Assembly (NCBI GenBank): GCA_963729445.1
Contig: CAVSNU010000002.1
Span: 868,001-932,000, forward strand
Direction: 5' to 3'
DNA: 64,000 nucleotides
Source: JACCZH01 sp963729445
GTDB lineage: Bacteria; Chloroflexota; Chloroflexia; Thermomicrobiales; CFX8
Shown: positions 46,148-54,917 of the stretch, in pieces
Position numbering within the stretch: position 1 is the first letter of the stretch
Layout: the number at the start of each line of letters is the position of its first letter
Position numbers and translations under genes: made by a program
Notes under the pieces: generated by a model
Databases searched by the model: none
What the model saw: the letters and a program-made list of their open reading frames with translations, nothing else
Told to the model about the DNA's origin: nothing

Positions 46148-46251
46148 GTCATCGTGAGGCGACGAAGAGCCTGCCCTGAGCGAATCCGAATGGGATCTCG
46201 CTCTGGCGGCCGGCTGGGCAAACCAGAGATCCTTCGTTGCCTCAGGATGAC
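46148..46251. repeat. Family A palindrome, class 2 with an added module
   Basis: Left end GTCATCGTGAGGCGACG, then an added GCCTGCCCTGAGCG module. The loop is GGCGGCCGGCTGGGCAAACC, the reverse of the 24627 loop, and the right arm is GAGATCCTTCGTTGCC with TCAGGATGAC. It lies 3' of the PPOX gene. Confidence 0.8.
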
Positions 46252-46551
46252 TGAAAAGCGCCGTTGTTCTCCCAAAACGATCGTACGTTGCGACATTCGG
46301 CTCGCTGCGCATCGCCCTGGTCGCCGTTGCCATTGTCGCAACGCCCCAGATCATCCTCTGCCTGAAAACGCTGCGGACGGAGTTCATCCTGCTCGCGGCC
46401 GAGACGAACGCAGACTAGCCGGACGTTGGAGCGCGGTCCCCTCAACCTGTTGTCGCATTCTGGATTGGCATTGTGGCAACGTAACTGATATGTTCGCTTG
46501 CGTAGGACACAAGTGCATCATGTCCGCGTAAATTGCAGGAGACCACCGGCC
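46252..46551. other. Gap with a start-less membrane-peptide remnant
   Basis: A frame ending at the TAG at 46416-46418 encodes RSYVATFGSLRIALVAVAIV and continues ATPQIILCLKTLRTEFILL, which looks like a real membrane peptide. It has no start codon, and its 5' side abuts the repeat at 46148-46251. It may be the tail of a small gene cut by the repeat, or need one base change to join the ATG at 46248. The last 130 nt hold the ribosome site of the next gene. Confidence 0.35.
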
Positions 46552-47301
46552 GTGCCACACTCTCATGACTACCAGCCACTCGCAAGCTATGGGCCGGCCG
46601 AGAATCTCGCCTGCCGCGAGACGATCTTCGACCCGGAGGTGACGGCCAACGAGCTGCGCATGACGGCACGGACCGCTTCTCAGCTTCCTCACGCCTGGCC
46701 GGGATTTCAGCTTGTCTTGCTCACCAATGACGGCCAACGTGGCCGCGGGCTCTCCATCTGGCAGAACCAGCAGACGCTGGAAAACTACATCCAACGCCAT
46801 CAGAACGACGTGCACGAGGAGCACGAGCGCGTTGGCGGCCACGAGGTCGGCAACCCCTGGGCGACCAGCGTCACCTCGCACAGGATCGGAACCGTTGATA
46901 TCTATCTAACCGGTACGTCGATGCCGACTGCGAATCGCCCGGTCTTCGAGTGGTGTCCACCAGGGGCGCTGCGCATTGATGAGATGCACGATCTGGGTGA
47001 TCTCGAAGCCTTGCGCAACTGGTGGCCCACAATCGCGTCGCCAACCGCCCCGCGCTCGCTCGCCCGGGTGAGCGGTTTCCAGTTTTTCGCCGCCGTCCGG
47101 TACCCGGATAACCTCTACACCACCTACCTGGGCTTCCGGACCCAGGACATGCTGGATGCGTATGCGGCATCCGATCTCCACACCGCCCACCACGGTCCGC
47201 TCGATGCAGCCGGCTGCCGGATCAACACCAAAACCGTTACCTACACCGGTCAGTTGCTGGCGTGCTTCATGCGCAGTGTCTCATCAGGTGGCCGCTGCTA
47301 A
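46552..47301 (+). CDS. Uncharacterised protein, probable tandem alpha/beta-barrel domains
   Basis: 249 residues from GTG 46552, chosen for AGGAGA 9 nt upstream. I do not recognise the family with certainty. Two halves look alike: GFQLVLLTNDGQRGRGLSIW with QQTLENYIQRHQNDVHEEH in the first, and GFQFFAAVRYPDNLYTTYLG with QDMLDAYAASDLHTAHHGPL in the second. Both match the strand-then-helix-then-His pattern of dimeric alpha/beta-barrel (ABM/EthD-type) domains, so this may be a fused pair. No signal peptide or membrane segment. Stands alone upstream of the rhomboid gene. Confidence 0.7.
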   Translation: MPHSHDYQPLASYGPAENLACRETIFDPEVTANELRMTARTASQLPHAWPGFQLVLLTNDGQRGRGLSIWQNQQTLENYIQRHQNDVHEEHERVGGHEVGNPWATSVTSHRIGTVDIYLTGTSMPTANRPVFEWCPPGALRIDEMHDLGDLEALRNWWPTIASPTAPRSLARVSGFQFFAAVRYPDNLYTTYLGFRTQDMLDAYAASDLHTAHHGPLDAAGCRINTKTVTYTGQLLACFMRSVSSGGRC

Positions 47302-47475
47302 CGCTCTCGCCGCCTGGCACGTGCCACGCAAACTATTTGCCCCAAGATGATCTTCCGCAGATAGCCAAAAAGTCCCTGACAATATGGTACTTTTGTCATA
47401 GGCTCGCCTATGACCCCACAAGCATGACCGCGAGCCGCCGAGGTACTTGGCACGTGCAACACCAAGGCAGGCTCG

Positions 47476-48201
47476 ATGCAAGCGATGACATGGGCAGCGC
47501 CCAGGCGGGACACCCTCCGGACTCCGGGAAGACCATGGGGGACCTATTCGCTGCTGCTGGCAATCATGCTGACGATGTGCCTGGAAGCGGTGGTCGCCAC
47601 GGACCTGCACAATCTGGAGACCATGTTCGCCACGTATGGTCTGGTCTCCTCAGAATTCACCTGGACCGATCCGGCGTCGTATGTGCCCCTCGTTACCTTT
47701 AACTTCCTGCATAGCAGTGGGCAGCACTTTGGCGGCAACGCGATTATCATGCTGTTCGCATGCGCGGCCGTCGAGCGGCACGCCGGACGGCGGGCAACGC
47801 TGCTTGTCTGGTTCCTTGGTGGGATAGTGGGCGGAATAGCCCATCTCTTCATCCTGCCGGACACCTCCCAGACCCTTGTCGGGGCAAGTGGAGCGATCTC
47901 GGCCATGCTGGGAGCAGCCTTTGTCATCGGCTGGCGCTGGGCGCTGCCGGTACGCTTCCGGCGCACCGGCCGGACGTTCTTCAGCATTCCCCTCCCGGCC
48001 GTTACCGCCGTCTGGGTAGCGTTTCAAGCGTATGGCTTCGTGAAGGTCGTCCCACACTTGTCTGACGGACCTACTGTCGCGACCTGGGTGCATCTGGCCA
48101 GCTTCGCTTTCGGGGTGCTCGCCGCCGGCATCCTCTGCCTGCGCGGAATGCACAATCCCGGCCCACGCTCCCGGCAGCAGTACCCCCCGGCCGGAGACTA
48201 A
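47476..48201 (+). CDS. Rhomboid-family intramembrane serine protease
   Basis: 241 residues with about six membrane segments. The catalytic dyad is Ser138 in GASGAISAML and His206 in WVHLASFAFG. HFGGNAIIML supplies the His/Asn pair near the oxyanion hole. Rhomboids cut membrane proteins within or near the bilayer; the target is unknown. The start may be later, since the first 20 residues are basic and cytosolic. It lies 174 nt after the previous gene and 67 nt before the propeller gene. Confidence 0.93.
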   Translation: MQAMTWAAPRRDTLRTPGRPWGTYSLLLAIMLTMCLEAVVATDLHNLETMFATYGLVSSEFTWTDPASYVPLVTFNFLHSSGQHFGGNAIIMLFACAAVERHAGRRATLLVWFLGGIVGGIAHLFILPDTSQTLVGASGAISAMLGAAFVIGWRWALPVRFRRTGRTFFSIPLPAVTAVWVAFQAYGFVKVVPHLSDGPTVATWVHLASFAFGVLAAGILCLRGMHNPGPRSRQQYPPAGD

Positions 48202-48268
48202 CCCCCGGTGGAGTCCTGTGCGATGATAGATGCACAGGAACCGGCTGCGTAGGGAGGGAACGTCAGGC

Positions 48269-49189
48269 ATGTTGATGGTGCTCAACAAAGACGACCGCAC
48301 GGTGATGTTTATCGACGATCAAAACAACGAGATCGTCGCCTCGCTCATGGTCGACCGTAATCCCCATGAAGCGATTCTTGCGCCGGACGGCCAGATTGCC
48401 TATGTCTCGAACGCGGGTGCGAACACCATCTCCGTGATCCACGTCCCGACCCGGCACGAGATTACCCGGCTGAGTGACCCGGGCTGGCGCTTCCCACACG
48501 GGCTGGAAGTGACGCCGGACGGCCGTTTTCTCTGGATGGCATCGACCTACGCCGACGCGCTCTGGGTCATCGAGCGCGACCCGAGCGACCAGGCGCGGCA
48601 TGAGGTCGTCAACGTCATCCCGACCGGGCAGAGTCACAGCCACATGGTCCACTTCAGCCCGGACGCGAGTGTCGCCTATGTCCCTAATATCGGTTCGGAC
48701 ACCCTGACCGTGCTGGACGTTGCAGAACAGAAGGTCATCCAGCACGTCGAGGTCGGGCCAGGTCCGGAAGGCGTCGCCATCCATCCGGTAGACGGCACGA
48801 TCTACGTCGCCAACCAGGGTGACGGCACACTCTACGTGATTGACCCGGAGAGTTTCGAGACGCTGTATGTCCTGCGGCTGGGCGACACACCGGTGCGAGC
48901 CACATTCACAAACGACGGCGAATACTGCCTGGTCGCCAACCGGCTCTCCAACGAGATCTCGGTCATCGCCCACCAGTGGGCCGGCGCAACCGCCGAGCCA
49001 CGTCCCTGGGAGATCAAGCGCATCCCGGTCGGCCGCTGGCCGGGCCAGATCGTGATGGACCCGGAGGGTCGCCGCGCCTGGGTCACCAACAACAAGCACA
49101 ACGACATCTCGGCTATCGACCTCGGCGCCATGTGCGTCACGCGGCGTATCCCGGTCGGCATCCACCCCGACGGGATGATCTGGGTCTAG
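48269..49189 (+). CDS. YVTN-family beta-propeller protein
   Basis: 306 residues from ATG 48269 (GGGAGGG about 10 nt upstream). Seven or so blade repeats of the YVTN/lactonase-like kind are visible: AYVSNAGANTISVIHVPT, LEVTPDGRFLWMASTYADAL, AYVPNIGSDTLTVLDVAE, IYVANQGDGTLYVIDPES and AWVTNNKHNDISAIDLGA. No signal peptide is seen, unlike many relatives, so it may be cytosolic. The family includes surface proteins and some enzymes; function here unknown. Confidence 0.88.
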   Translation: MLMVLNKDDRTVMFIDDQNNEIVASLMVDRNPHEAILAPDGQIAYVSNAGANTISVIHVPTRHEITRLSDPGWRFPHGLEVTPDGRFLWMASTYADALWVIERDPSDQARHEVVNVIPTGQSHSHMVHFSPDASVAYVPNIGSDTLTVLDVAEQKVIQHVEVGPGPEGVAIHPVDGTIYVANQGDGTLYVIDPESFETLYVLRLGDTPVRATFTNDGEYCLVANRLSNEISVIAHQWAGATAEPRPWEIKRIPVGRWPGQIVMDPEGRRAWVTNNKHNDISAIDLGAMCVTRRIPVGIHPDGMIWV

Positions 49190-49326
49190 GAACAGATTTC
49201 ACACCGTATTACCGTCTGTCGCAGCGCAGTGATGGACGTGTCCAACTTGATCCGGTAATGAAGAATGCGTAGCGGCGCAATGATGAAGATGTCCCGGTTC
49301 ATCCGATGATTGTGGCCCCCCATGTT

Positions 49327-49401
49327 CGTAGCGGCGCAATTTATTGCGCCTTGCCTGTCCGCTCGGGCGCCGGAGATGGCGCAATGAATTGCGCCGCTAC
49401 G
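49327..49401. repeat. Family B palindrome, 75-nt copy
   Basis: Outer arms CGTAGCGGCGCAATTTATT and AATGAATTGCGCCGCTACG. A partial left end at about 49267-49280 runs into the linker GATGAAGATGTCCCGGTTC (49281). A right-half copy ends at 49498. The whole converging gap 49190-49567 is filled with these pieces and has no gene. Confidence 0.88.
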
Positions 49402-49567
49402 CATTCCTCATTGCCGGATCAATCAGGACAACCTCATCATTGCGCCCTCTCCAACGTCCCGGATGCCCACGCAAGGCGCAATAAATTGCGCCGCTACGCA
49501 GATGGACCCACAATTATCGGATTCGTCCTCTTCATTTATCACGACGGGCAACGGCCTGAGGCACCCG

Positions 49568-50341
49568 CTAACTCGCGTACGCCCGCATTGCCGCGACATC
49601 GCGATAGGCGGCCTCGGCAATCATGTTGCCGTCGCTGTTGCAGAGCAGAAAGCGAAACCCAAGATCGTAATATGGCTGCAGCGCTGCGCCGCTCATGCCG
49701 AGCGTGCCGGCAGCGATACCATGCTTACAGCAGGCGTCTACTACCTGCTGCACCGCCTGCCGGAACTCAGGCCGCTCGTACTCGCCGGGAATACCGAGCG
49801 AAATCGAGAGGTCGTTGGGACCAATAAGCAGGGCATCAACCCCCTCGACCGAAGCAATCTCGTCGATATTCCGCAACCCCTTCGCGGACTCGATCTGCAG
49901 CACCACCATCGTCTCGGCGTTTGAGGTGTCGACCGCCTCGCGCACTCCGAGCCGCACGTAGCCATTACGGCCTTCGCCGCCCGCCCCGCGCCGTCCCATT
50001 GGCGGATACTTGACGAAGCTGACGGCGTCCTCCGCCTCCTGACGGTTCTCAACGCGCGGGATGATGACTCCTTGCGCGCCGGTATCCAGCGCCCGGGCCA
50101 CGAGGGCGTACGAGAGATCCGTGGGCCGCACCAGCGGGCAGAGACCGCAGGCGAGCGACATCTGGACGAGATTCGCTACCGTCTCCATGTCGTACATTCC
50201 ATGCTCAGTGTCAATGAAGACGAAGTCGAACCCGGCCGCCGCCATCAGCTTGACCATACCGACCGAGCGCACCTCGGCCAGAATCGGCCCAGTCACGGCC
50301 TTGCCGTCTTTCAAGGCCGCTTTTACTTTGTTCGCCTGCAC
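49568..50341 (-). CDS. HpcH/HpaI-family class II aldolase
   Basis: 257 residues. AAAGFDFVFIDTEHGMYDME holds the catalytic His47, Arg72 lies in LVRPTDLSYAL, and QIESAKGL plus GPNDLSISLGIPGEY supply the metal ligands. These match HpaI/GarL/RhmA-type aldolases, which split 4-hydroxy-2-keto acids into pyruvate and an aldehyde. The substrate is not decided by sequence. It starts 9 nt after the permease frame, so it is the last gene of an ABC transporter operon. This suggests that the imported compound or a derivative is its substrate. Confidence 0.92.
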   Translation of the reverse strand: MQANKVKAALKDGKAVTGPILAEVRSVGMVKLMAAAGFDFVFIDTEHGMYDMETVANLVQMSLACGLCPLVRPTDLSYALVARALDTGAQGVIIPRVENRQEAEDAVSFVKYPPMGRRGAGGEGRNGYVRLGVREAVDTSNAETMVVLQIESAKGLRNIDEIASVEGVDALLIGPNDLSISLGIPGEYERPEFRQAVQQVVDACCKHGIAAGTLGMSGAALQPYYDLGFRFLLCNSDGNMIAEAAYRDVAAMRAYAS

Positions 50342-50350
50342 ACCTGCTCC

Positions 50351-51330
50351 TCATCCTTTGTTGCTCACCTGCCGGGGACGGAGGATGCGGTCGCGCTGCA
50401 CCGGATCGCTCACTGCCCGTGCCCAGGTTGCCAGTAGATTCAACGAGAGCGCCGTCAAGAGAATCGCTAACCCGGGGAACGTCACCAGCCACCAGGCCGT
50501 CTGGATGTACTGGCGCCCCTGGGAGAGCATCAACCCCCACGACGAGTCCGGAGGCTGAATACCAAGCCCCAGGAAACTCAGCGACGCCTCTGTGAGAATC
50601 ATCGTAGCAACTTCGAGCGTACCCAGCACCAGAACCGGCGACAACAGGTTCGGGACAATGTGCTTGAACAGAATGCGCCGGTCGGTACAGCCACACGCCT
50701 GCGCCGCCTCGACAAAGACAGCCTCGCGGTACTGGAACACCAGCCCACGCGTAATCCGGGCATACACCATCCAACGGGTGACCGCCAGAACGAAGATGAC
50801 ATTCCAGACACTGGCACCAAGCGCATAGAGCACGACCAGGGCCAGCAACAGCGACGGGAACCCCATCTGGATATCCACGATGCGCATGATCAGGTCGTCG
50901 ACAAAACCACGATAGTACCCGGCGAACAGTCCGAGCACCGTCCCGATCGTCCCCGAGATGAGCACGCTGGCCAACCCGACGGCCAGGGAGATGCGGGCGC
51001 CATAGATCAACCGGGTCAGCTGGTCGCGGCCCAGGAAGTCGGTGCCCAGCAGATGCGGGACGCGACTCCATCCTCCGCGGCCGTCATCGGGGGCTCGTTG
51101 CGCAGCAACAGACTCTGGTCATTGGGCGGGAACGGGGCGACCACGGGCGCGAAGATGGCCGCGAGAGTCAGCAGGATGAGGAAGAGGGCGGCAACCAGAG
51201 CCAGCTTGTCCGAGAGGATCAAGCGCGCATAGAGACCGAACCCGGTGAGTCTGCGGCGCTCGCGAATGACCCCGGACTCCAGGGTTGACCCGGGCGTAGG
51301 TCGGCGTAGAGAGTCTTCCGCCTCGCTCAT
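50351..51330 (-). pseudogene. DppC-type ABC transporter permease, one frameshift
   Basis: The first part (start 51330) encodes a charged leader and a membrane helix (LALVAALFLILLTLAAIF) and then runs into a stop at 51016. From about 51060, one base off, the protein continues LIYGARISLAVGLASVLISG, with the EAA-type permease loop AAQACGCTDRRILFKHIVPN and LSFLGLGIQPPDSSWG, to the stop at 50351. The expected joined text (LLGTDFLGRD) is plain in the other frame. A one-base error near 51055-51062 would restore a protein of about 326 residues. Its ATG overlaps the dppB-type stop (ATGA). Confidence 0.82.
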
Positions 51331-52232
51331 AGGTAACGCACCCTTGGATCGAGCAGTGTGTACGACAGGTCAACCAGCAGGTTCACCGTCACAATCATCA
51401 CCGCAATAACGACCACCGACGCCTCGACGAGGGGCAGATCACGTTGCTGGATCGCCTGGATCAGCAGGATCCCGACGCCGGGCCAGCCGAAGACGGTCTC
51501 AATCACCACCGCGCCGTTCAGAATGACGGCCGCCTCGTCTCCGACCATGGTAATGATGGGGATCGCCGCGTTTTTGAGGGTGTGGTAGAAGATCACCGTC
51601 CGCTCGCGCAGCCCCTTGGCACGGGCCGTGTTGACGTAGCCCTTGTTCATCTCGTCGAGCATGGCGCTGCGCACGATCTGGCTGATGCGCCCGATCGGCC
51701 GCACCGCCAGGGTGAGCGCCGGCAGGATGACGTACTCCGGCCCGCCATACCCCGAGGTCGGCAGCCAGCCGAGCCGGACCGAGATCAGCACGATGAGCAT
51801 CAGGCCCAGCCAGAAATCAGCGATGGAAACGCCGATGAGCGAGAAGACGGTGACCAGCCGGTCCCAGACCGAGCGTGGTCTGGTGGCCGAGACGATGCCG
51901 AGCACCAGGGCCAGCGGAACGGCGATCCCCAGCGTCACGGCGGCGAGATAGAGCGTCGCCGGCATCCGGTCCAGCACAATCGGCAGGGCCGGCACCCGCT
52001 GCCAGATCGAGTCGCCAAAGTCGCCACGCACGAGCCCGCTAATGAAACGGCCAAACTGCTCGTACAGGGGATCGTTCAGGCCCAGCTGATCGCGCAGCGC
52101 CTGCACTTGCTCCTCGGTTGCCTCGGGCCGCAGCATGAGCCGGGCCGGATCACCGAGCATGTGCGTGACGAAGAAGACGACAACGATCAATCCCACCAGG
52201 ACAAAGACTGAGTGGATCGCTCGCCGGATCAA
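51327..52232 (-). CDS. DppB-type ABC transporter permease
   Basis: 301 residues with six membrane segments and the BPD_transp_1 loop TARAKGLRERTVIFYHTLKN. The N-terminal segment ends in THMLGDPARLMLRPEAT, typical of DppB/OppB proteins. It should pair with the DppC-type protein encoded downstream (4-nt overlap) to import a peptide-like or opine-like solute. No ATPase gene is in this operon, so the ATPases must be shared from elsewhere. It follows the binding-protein gene by 168 nt. Confidence 0.93.
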   Translation of the reverse strand: MIRRAIHSVFVLVGLIVVVFFVTHMLGDPARLMLRPEATEEQVQALRDQLGLNDPLYEQFGRFISGLVRGDFGDSIWQRVPALPIVLDRMPATLYLAAVTLGIAVPLALVLGIVSATRPRSVWDRLVTVFSLIGVSIADFWLGLMLIVLISVRLGWLPTSGYGGPEYVILPALTLAVRPIGRISQIVRSAMLDEMNKGYVNTARAKGLRERTVIFYHTLKNAAIPIITMVGDEAAVILNGAVVIETVFGWPGVGILLIQAIQQRDLPLVEASVVVIAVMIVTVNLLVDLSYTLLDPRVRYL

Positions 52233-52400
52233 GTAGCGAGTGATGGCCGCAACTCCCTTCCGGATGCTGCGGTAGTCCGCGACACTGACCTGGCGAACTC
52301 AGTGAGCGGAGCGACCGCGTTTCGTCCCGCACCGTGGCGATCACGCCAGAGCGCGCGGCATCCGGAGCGGGCCAAGATCCCGTCCCGGATGCGCCAGCGG

Positions 52401-54230
52401 CTACGAGTAGGACATCTCCTTGACCAGCATGAACGCGTCAAGCCGCGGCTCCCAGTTCAGGTTCTCCGCGAGTCCATAGAAGAGCGGCATGTGGATGACC
52501 GGCACAGCGCCGTAGTCGTCGTAAAACATCTTGGTGATCGCCTGGAATGCTTCCACGCGCTCCTCGCCAACCAGCGGCAGAGCTTCTTCAAGGGCGGCAT
52601 CGAGGTCGGGATCGCAATACGTCGACGCGGCGCCCTCGCAGCGGTAGTACGCCGAAGCCGTGGTGCTGACGTCCATGATCTCGTTGCCGTGCGGGTTCGT
52701 GGCGATCCAGCCCCGGTCCTCGGGCACATTCGCGTAGCTCGTGGAATATTGCGGATTGTACTGCGCCGGCTCGATCACCTCGCTGGTCGCCGTCAGGCCG
52801 ATCTCGTTGAGCTGGTTGGCAACGTACTGGGCGAACTCGTCGTTCCGCAGATAGATGCCCCGGCGGGTGACAACGGTAATTGGCGTGTCCACCGGGACCC
52901 CGGCTGCGGCCGCCTCTTCGACGAGCTGGCTCGCCTGGTCCATGTCATACGGATACGGCTCAAGATCGGGGTTGTAGCCGGTGACTGCTTCGCTCACCAG
53001 CTGGGAAGCAGGCGTGCCGCCGCCAAACAGCTCGTCGGCAAGGGATTGCTTGTCCACGGCCAGCGCGATCGCCTGGCGCACACGGATGTCACTCATCACC
53101 GGGTGCATCGTGTCCAGCCGCAAGAAGATCGTCTCAAGGCTGACGGCTTCCTTGGCGACCGGCGTTGTGTCAGCATCTTCCGGAGCGAGGAAGCGGCCAA
53201 TCTGTGCCTCCGCGGCAGTCACCATGCCCGCCCGGACGGTTGATTCTGCCCGGAAGACGAACTCAACATCTTTGATGGTGACCTCGCCATACGCATCGCT
53301 GGCGCCATGCCCCCACCAGTCGGGGTTGGCCGTGAGGCGGATGTGCTGCCCCTTCACCCACTCAACGAAGGAGTACGGTCCGGTGCCAATTGGTTCGAGC
53401 GGGAGCGATTCGGGCCGTTCTTCGACCTGGTTCATGCTGGGGATCGGCGAGAAGTAGAGGCGAGAGGGAAGAATCGGGTCGGGTGACTCGGTGACGACAT
53501 CCAAGGTGTACTCGTCCACCGCCGTCGCCATCATATCCGGACCGATCTGCTGGTAGATTTCAAACTGGTTCTCAGGCGACCAGGTGTAGTTGATCCCATA
53601 GGCGGCAACTTCAGCGTTGAATGGCTCGCCGTCGTGGAAGGTGACGCCCTCGCGCAACGTGAAGCGCCAGGTAACGTCGTCGACCTGCTCCCAGCTCGTC
53701 GCGAGCTCACCCACCAGCTCGTTCGTCTCAGGGTCGCGATTGAGCAAGGCTTCCTGCACGTTGCGTAACACCGGGTGGCCGTCGGTGCTGTACGCCTTCC
53801 AGTTCTCCAGGGTGTCCGGTTCAACCGACAGGGCAATGACAATGCTGCCCTCTGCCTCGGTCATTGCGCCGCCCGCAGCCGGGGTGGTATCCGCACCGGC
53901 ACTTTCCGTCGGGGTACCTTCATCGGCGGCGGAGGTCGCATCTGACGGGGCAGACGTTTCGTCAGGAGACTCGCTCGTCTCTTCCTCAGGAGCGGACGTT
54001 TCCTCAGGAGCCTCGGTGGCCGCGTCAGATGGCGCAGTGGTCGCGCCACCAGATGGAGCGCTGGTCGGTTCGTCGTCCTCGTCACCGCCACAGGCGGCCA
54101 GGATGACCGAAATCGCGGGGGCGGAGAGTCCAAGCGCGAGGGCACGTTTGAGGATGGAGCGCCGATCGTAGGTGCGGCTCGCTGCGTCGGCGATGAGCCG
54201 GTTCACGTGTTCAAAGTCAGATCCTGCCAC
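52401..54230 (-). CDS. Lipoprotein solute-binding protein, family 5 (DppA/OppA-like)
   Basis: 609 residues from GTG 54230 with AAGGAGG about 8 nt upstream. RRSILKRALALGLSAPAISV then ILAAC gives a twin-arginine-like lipoprotein signal with Cys47. Residues 48-130 are a low-complexity Thr/Ser/Glu/Ala/Pro linker. The binding domain follows, with ALSVEPDTLENWKAYSTDGH, WRFTLREGVTFHDGEPFNA and PIGTGPYSFVEWVKGQHIRL, all typical of SBP family 5. It captures the solute outside the membrane and delivers it to the permeases of the same operon. The ligand is unknown. Confidence 0.94.
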   Translation of the reverse strand: MAGSDFEHVNRLIADAASRTYDRRSILKRALALGLSAPAISVILAACGGDEDDEPTSAPSGGATTAPSDAATEAPEETSAPEEETSESPDETSAPSDATSAADEGTPTESAGADTTPAAGGAMTEAEGSIVIALSVEPDTLENWKAYSTDGHPVLRNVQEALLNRDPETNELVGELATSWEQVDDVTWRFTLREGVTFHDGEPFNAEVAAYGINYTWSPENQFEIYQQIGPDMMATAVDEYTLDVVTESPDPILPSRLYFSPIPSMNQVEERPESLPLEPIGTGPYSFVEWVKGQHIRLTANPDWWGHGASDAYGEVTIKDVEFVFRAESTVRAGMVTAAEAQIGRFLAPEDADTTPVAKEAVSLETIFLRLDTMHPVMSDIRVRQAIALAVDKQSLADELFGGGTPASQLVSEAVTGYNPDLEPYPYDMDQASQLVEEAAAAGVPVDTPITVVTRRGIYLRNDEFAQYVANQLNEIGLTATSEVIEPAQYNPQYSTSYANVPEDRGWIATNPHGNEIMDVSTTASAYYRCEGAASTYCDPDLDAALEEALPLVGEERVEAFQAITKMFYDDYGAVPVIHMPLFYGLAENLNWEPRLDAFMLVKEMSYS

Positions 54231-54917
54231 AGGGTGCCCTCCTTCAGTATGACTGAACGGTTGTCCACGACAGTTCGGTATACGTTCCCTACCTGATGTT
54301 GGTTCTATTTCACATTGCAGCTGTGCGTGCCACTACAGCAGGTGCGGGGCGCAGCGCAGGGCGATTCTGCTTCAACCGGAGACCGCAACCTTGCGTACAG
54401 CATTTCCCCGCCATACAGCCGTCGCTCGATGACTCAGCAGAGATTCCCCGGCCCCATTTCTGTGATGAAGCAACCGTCAACGACGCGGTTGCACCCGCAC
54501 TGATCGGTGGATCCTTTCCCTGAGCAGCCCTCGGGAGATCGGTTGGCAGAGTGTTTGCGCTAACCTAGCACGCTGCAAATCGACTGTCAACACGCCCTCC
54601 CTGCAGGCGAGCGTGCCAGTAAACTGAGGACGAAGACCGCCGCCATGCCCATGCAGACGGCCGTGTGAACATGATTCACCGGCGAACAATGACCCTTCAC
54701 ATCGCCGCCGATTGACAAGGCGAGCACCTGGTTCCAGACTGGACACGCAGCGTGCGTGCTGGTGAAGTGATGGACGTTCGGATGAGCTGGATCGGGCGAC
54801 GCGTGGTCCCTACAAGATTCCCGTGTCAAGACAGACGAACGTTGATCTGTGTCCCGGCTCCGCTTTGACAGTAACGTGTATGCGCTCGCAAGGTGCATCG
54901 TAGAGGGTTTGGTGAGC
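54231..54917. other. Divergent promoter region, no gene seen
   Basis: Upstream of both the binding-protein operon (minus) and the tartrate-dehydrogenase-like gene (plus). A small hairpin (GCAACCG/CGGTTGC, 54470-54492) is present. Plus-strand frames of 75 and 62 codons and minus-strand frames of 89 and 137 codons have no recognisable features. None of the A-D repeats is found. Confidence 0.45.

Noticed and set aside
50351..51330. Programmed frameshifting in the permease gene
   Set aside because: No slippery heptamer, stimulatory hairpin or internal ribosome site is seen at the break, and other genes nearby show similar single-base breaks.
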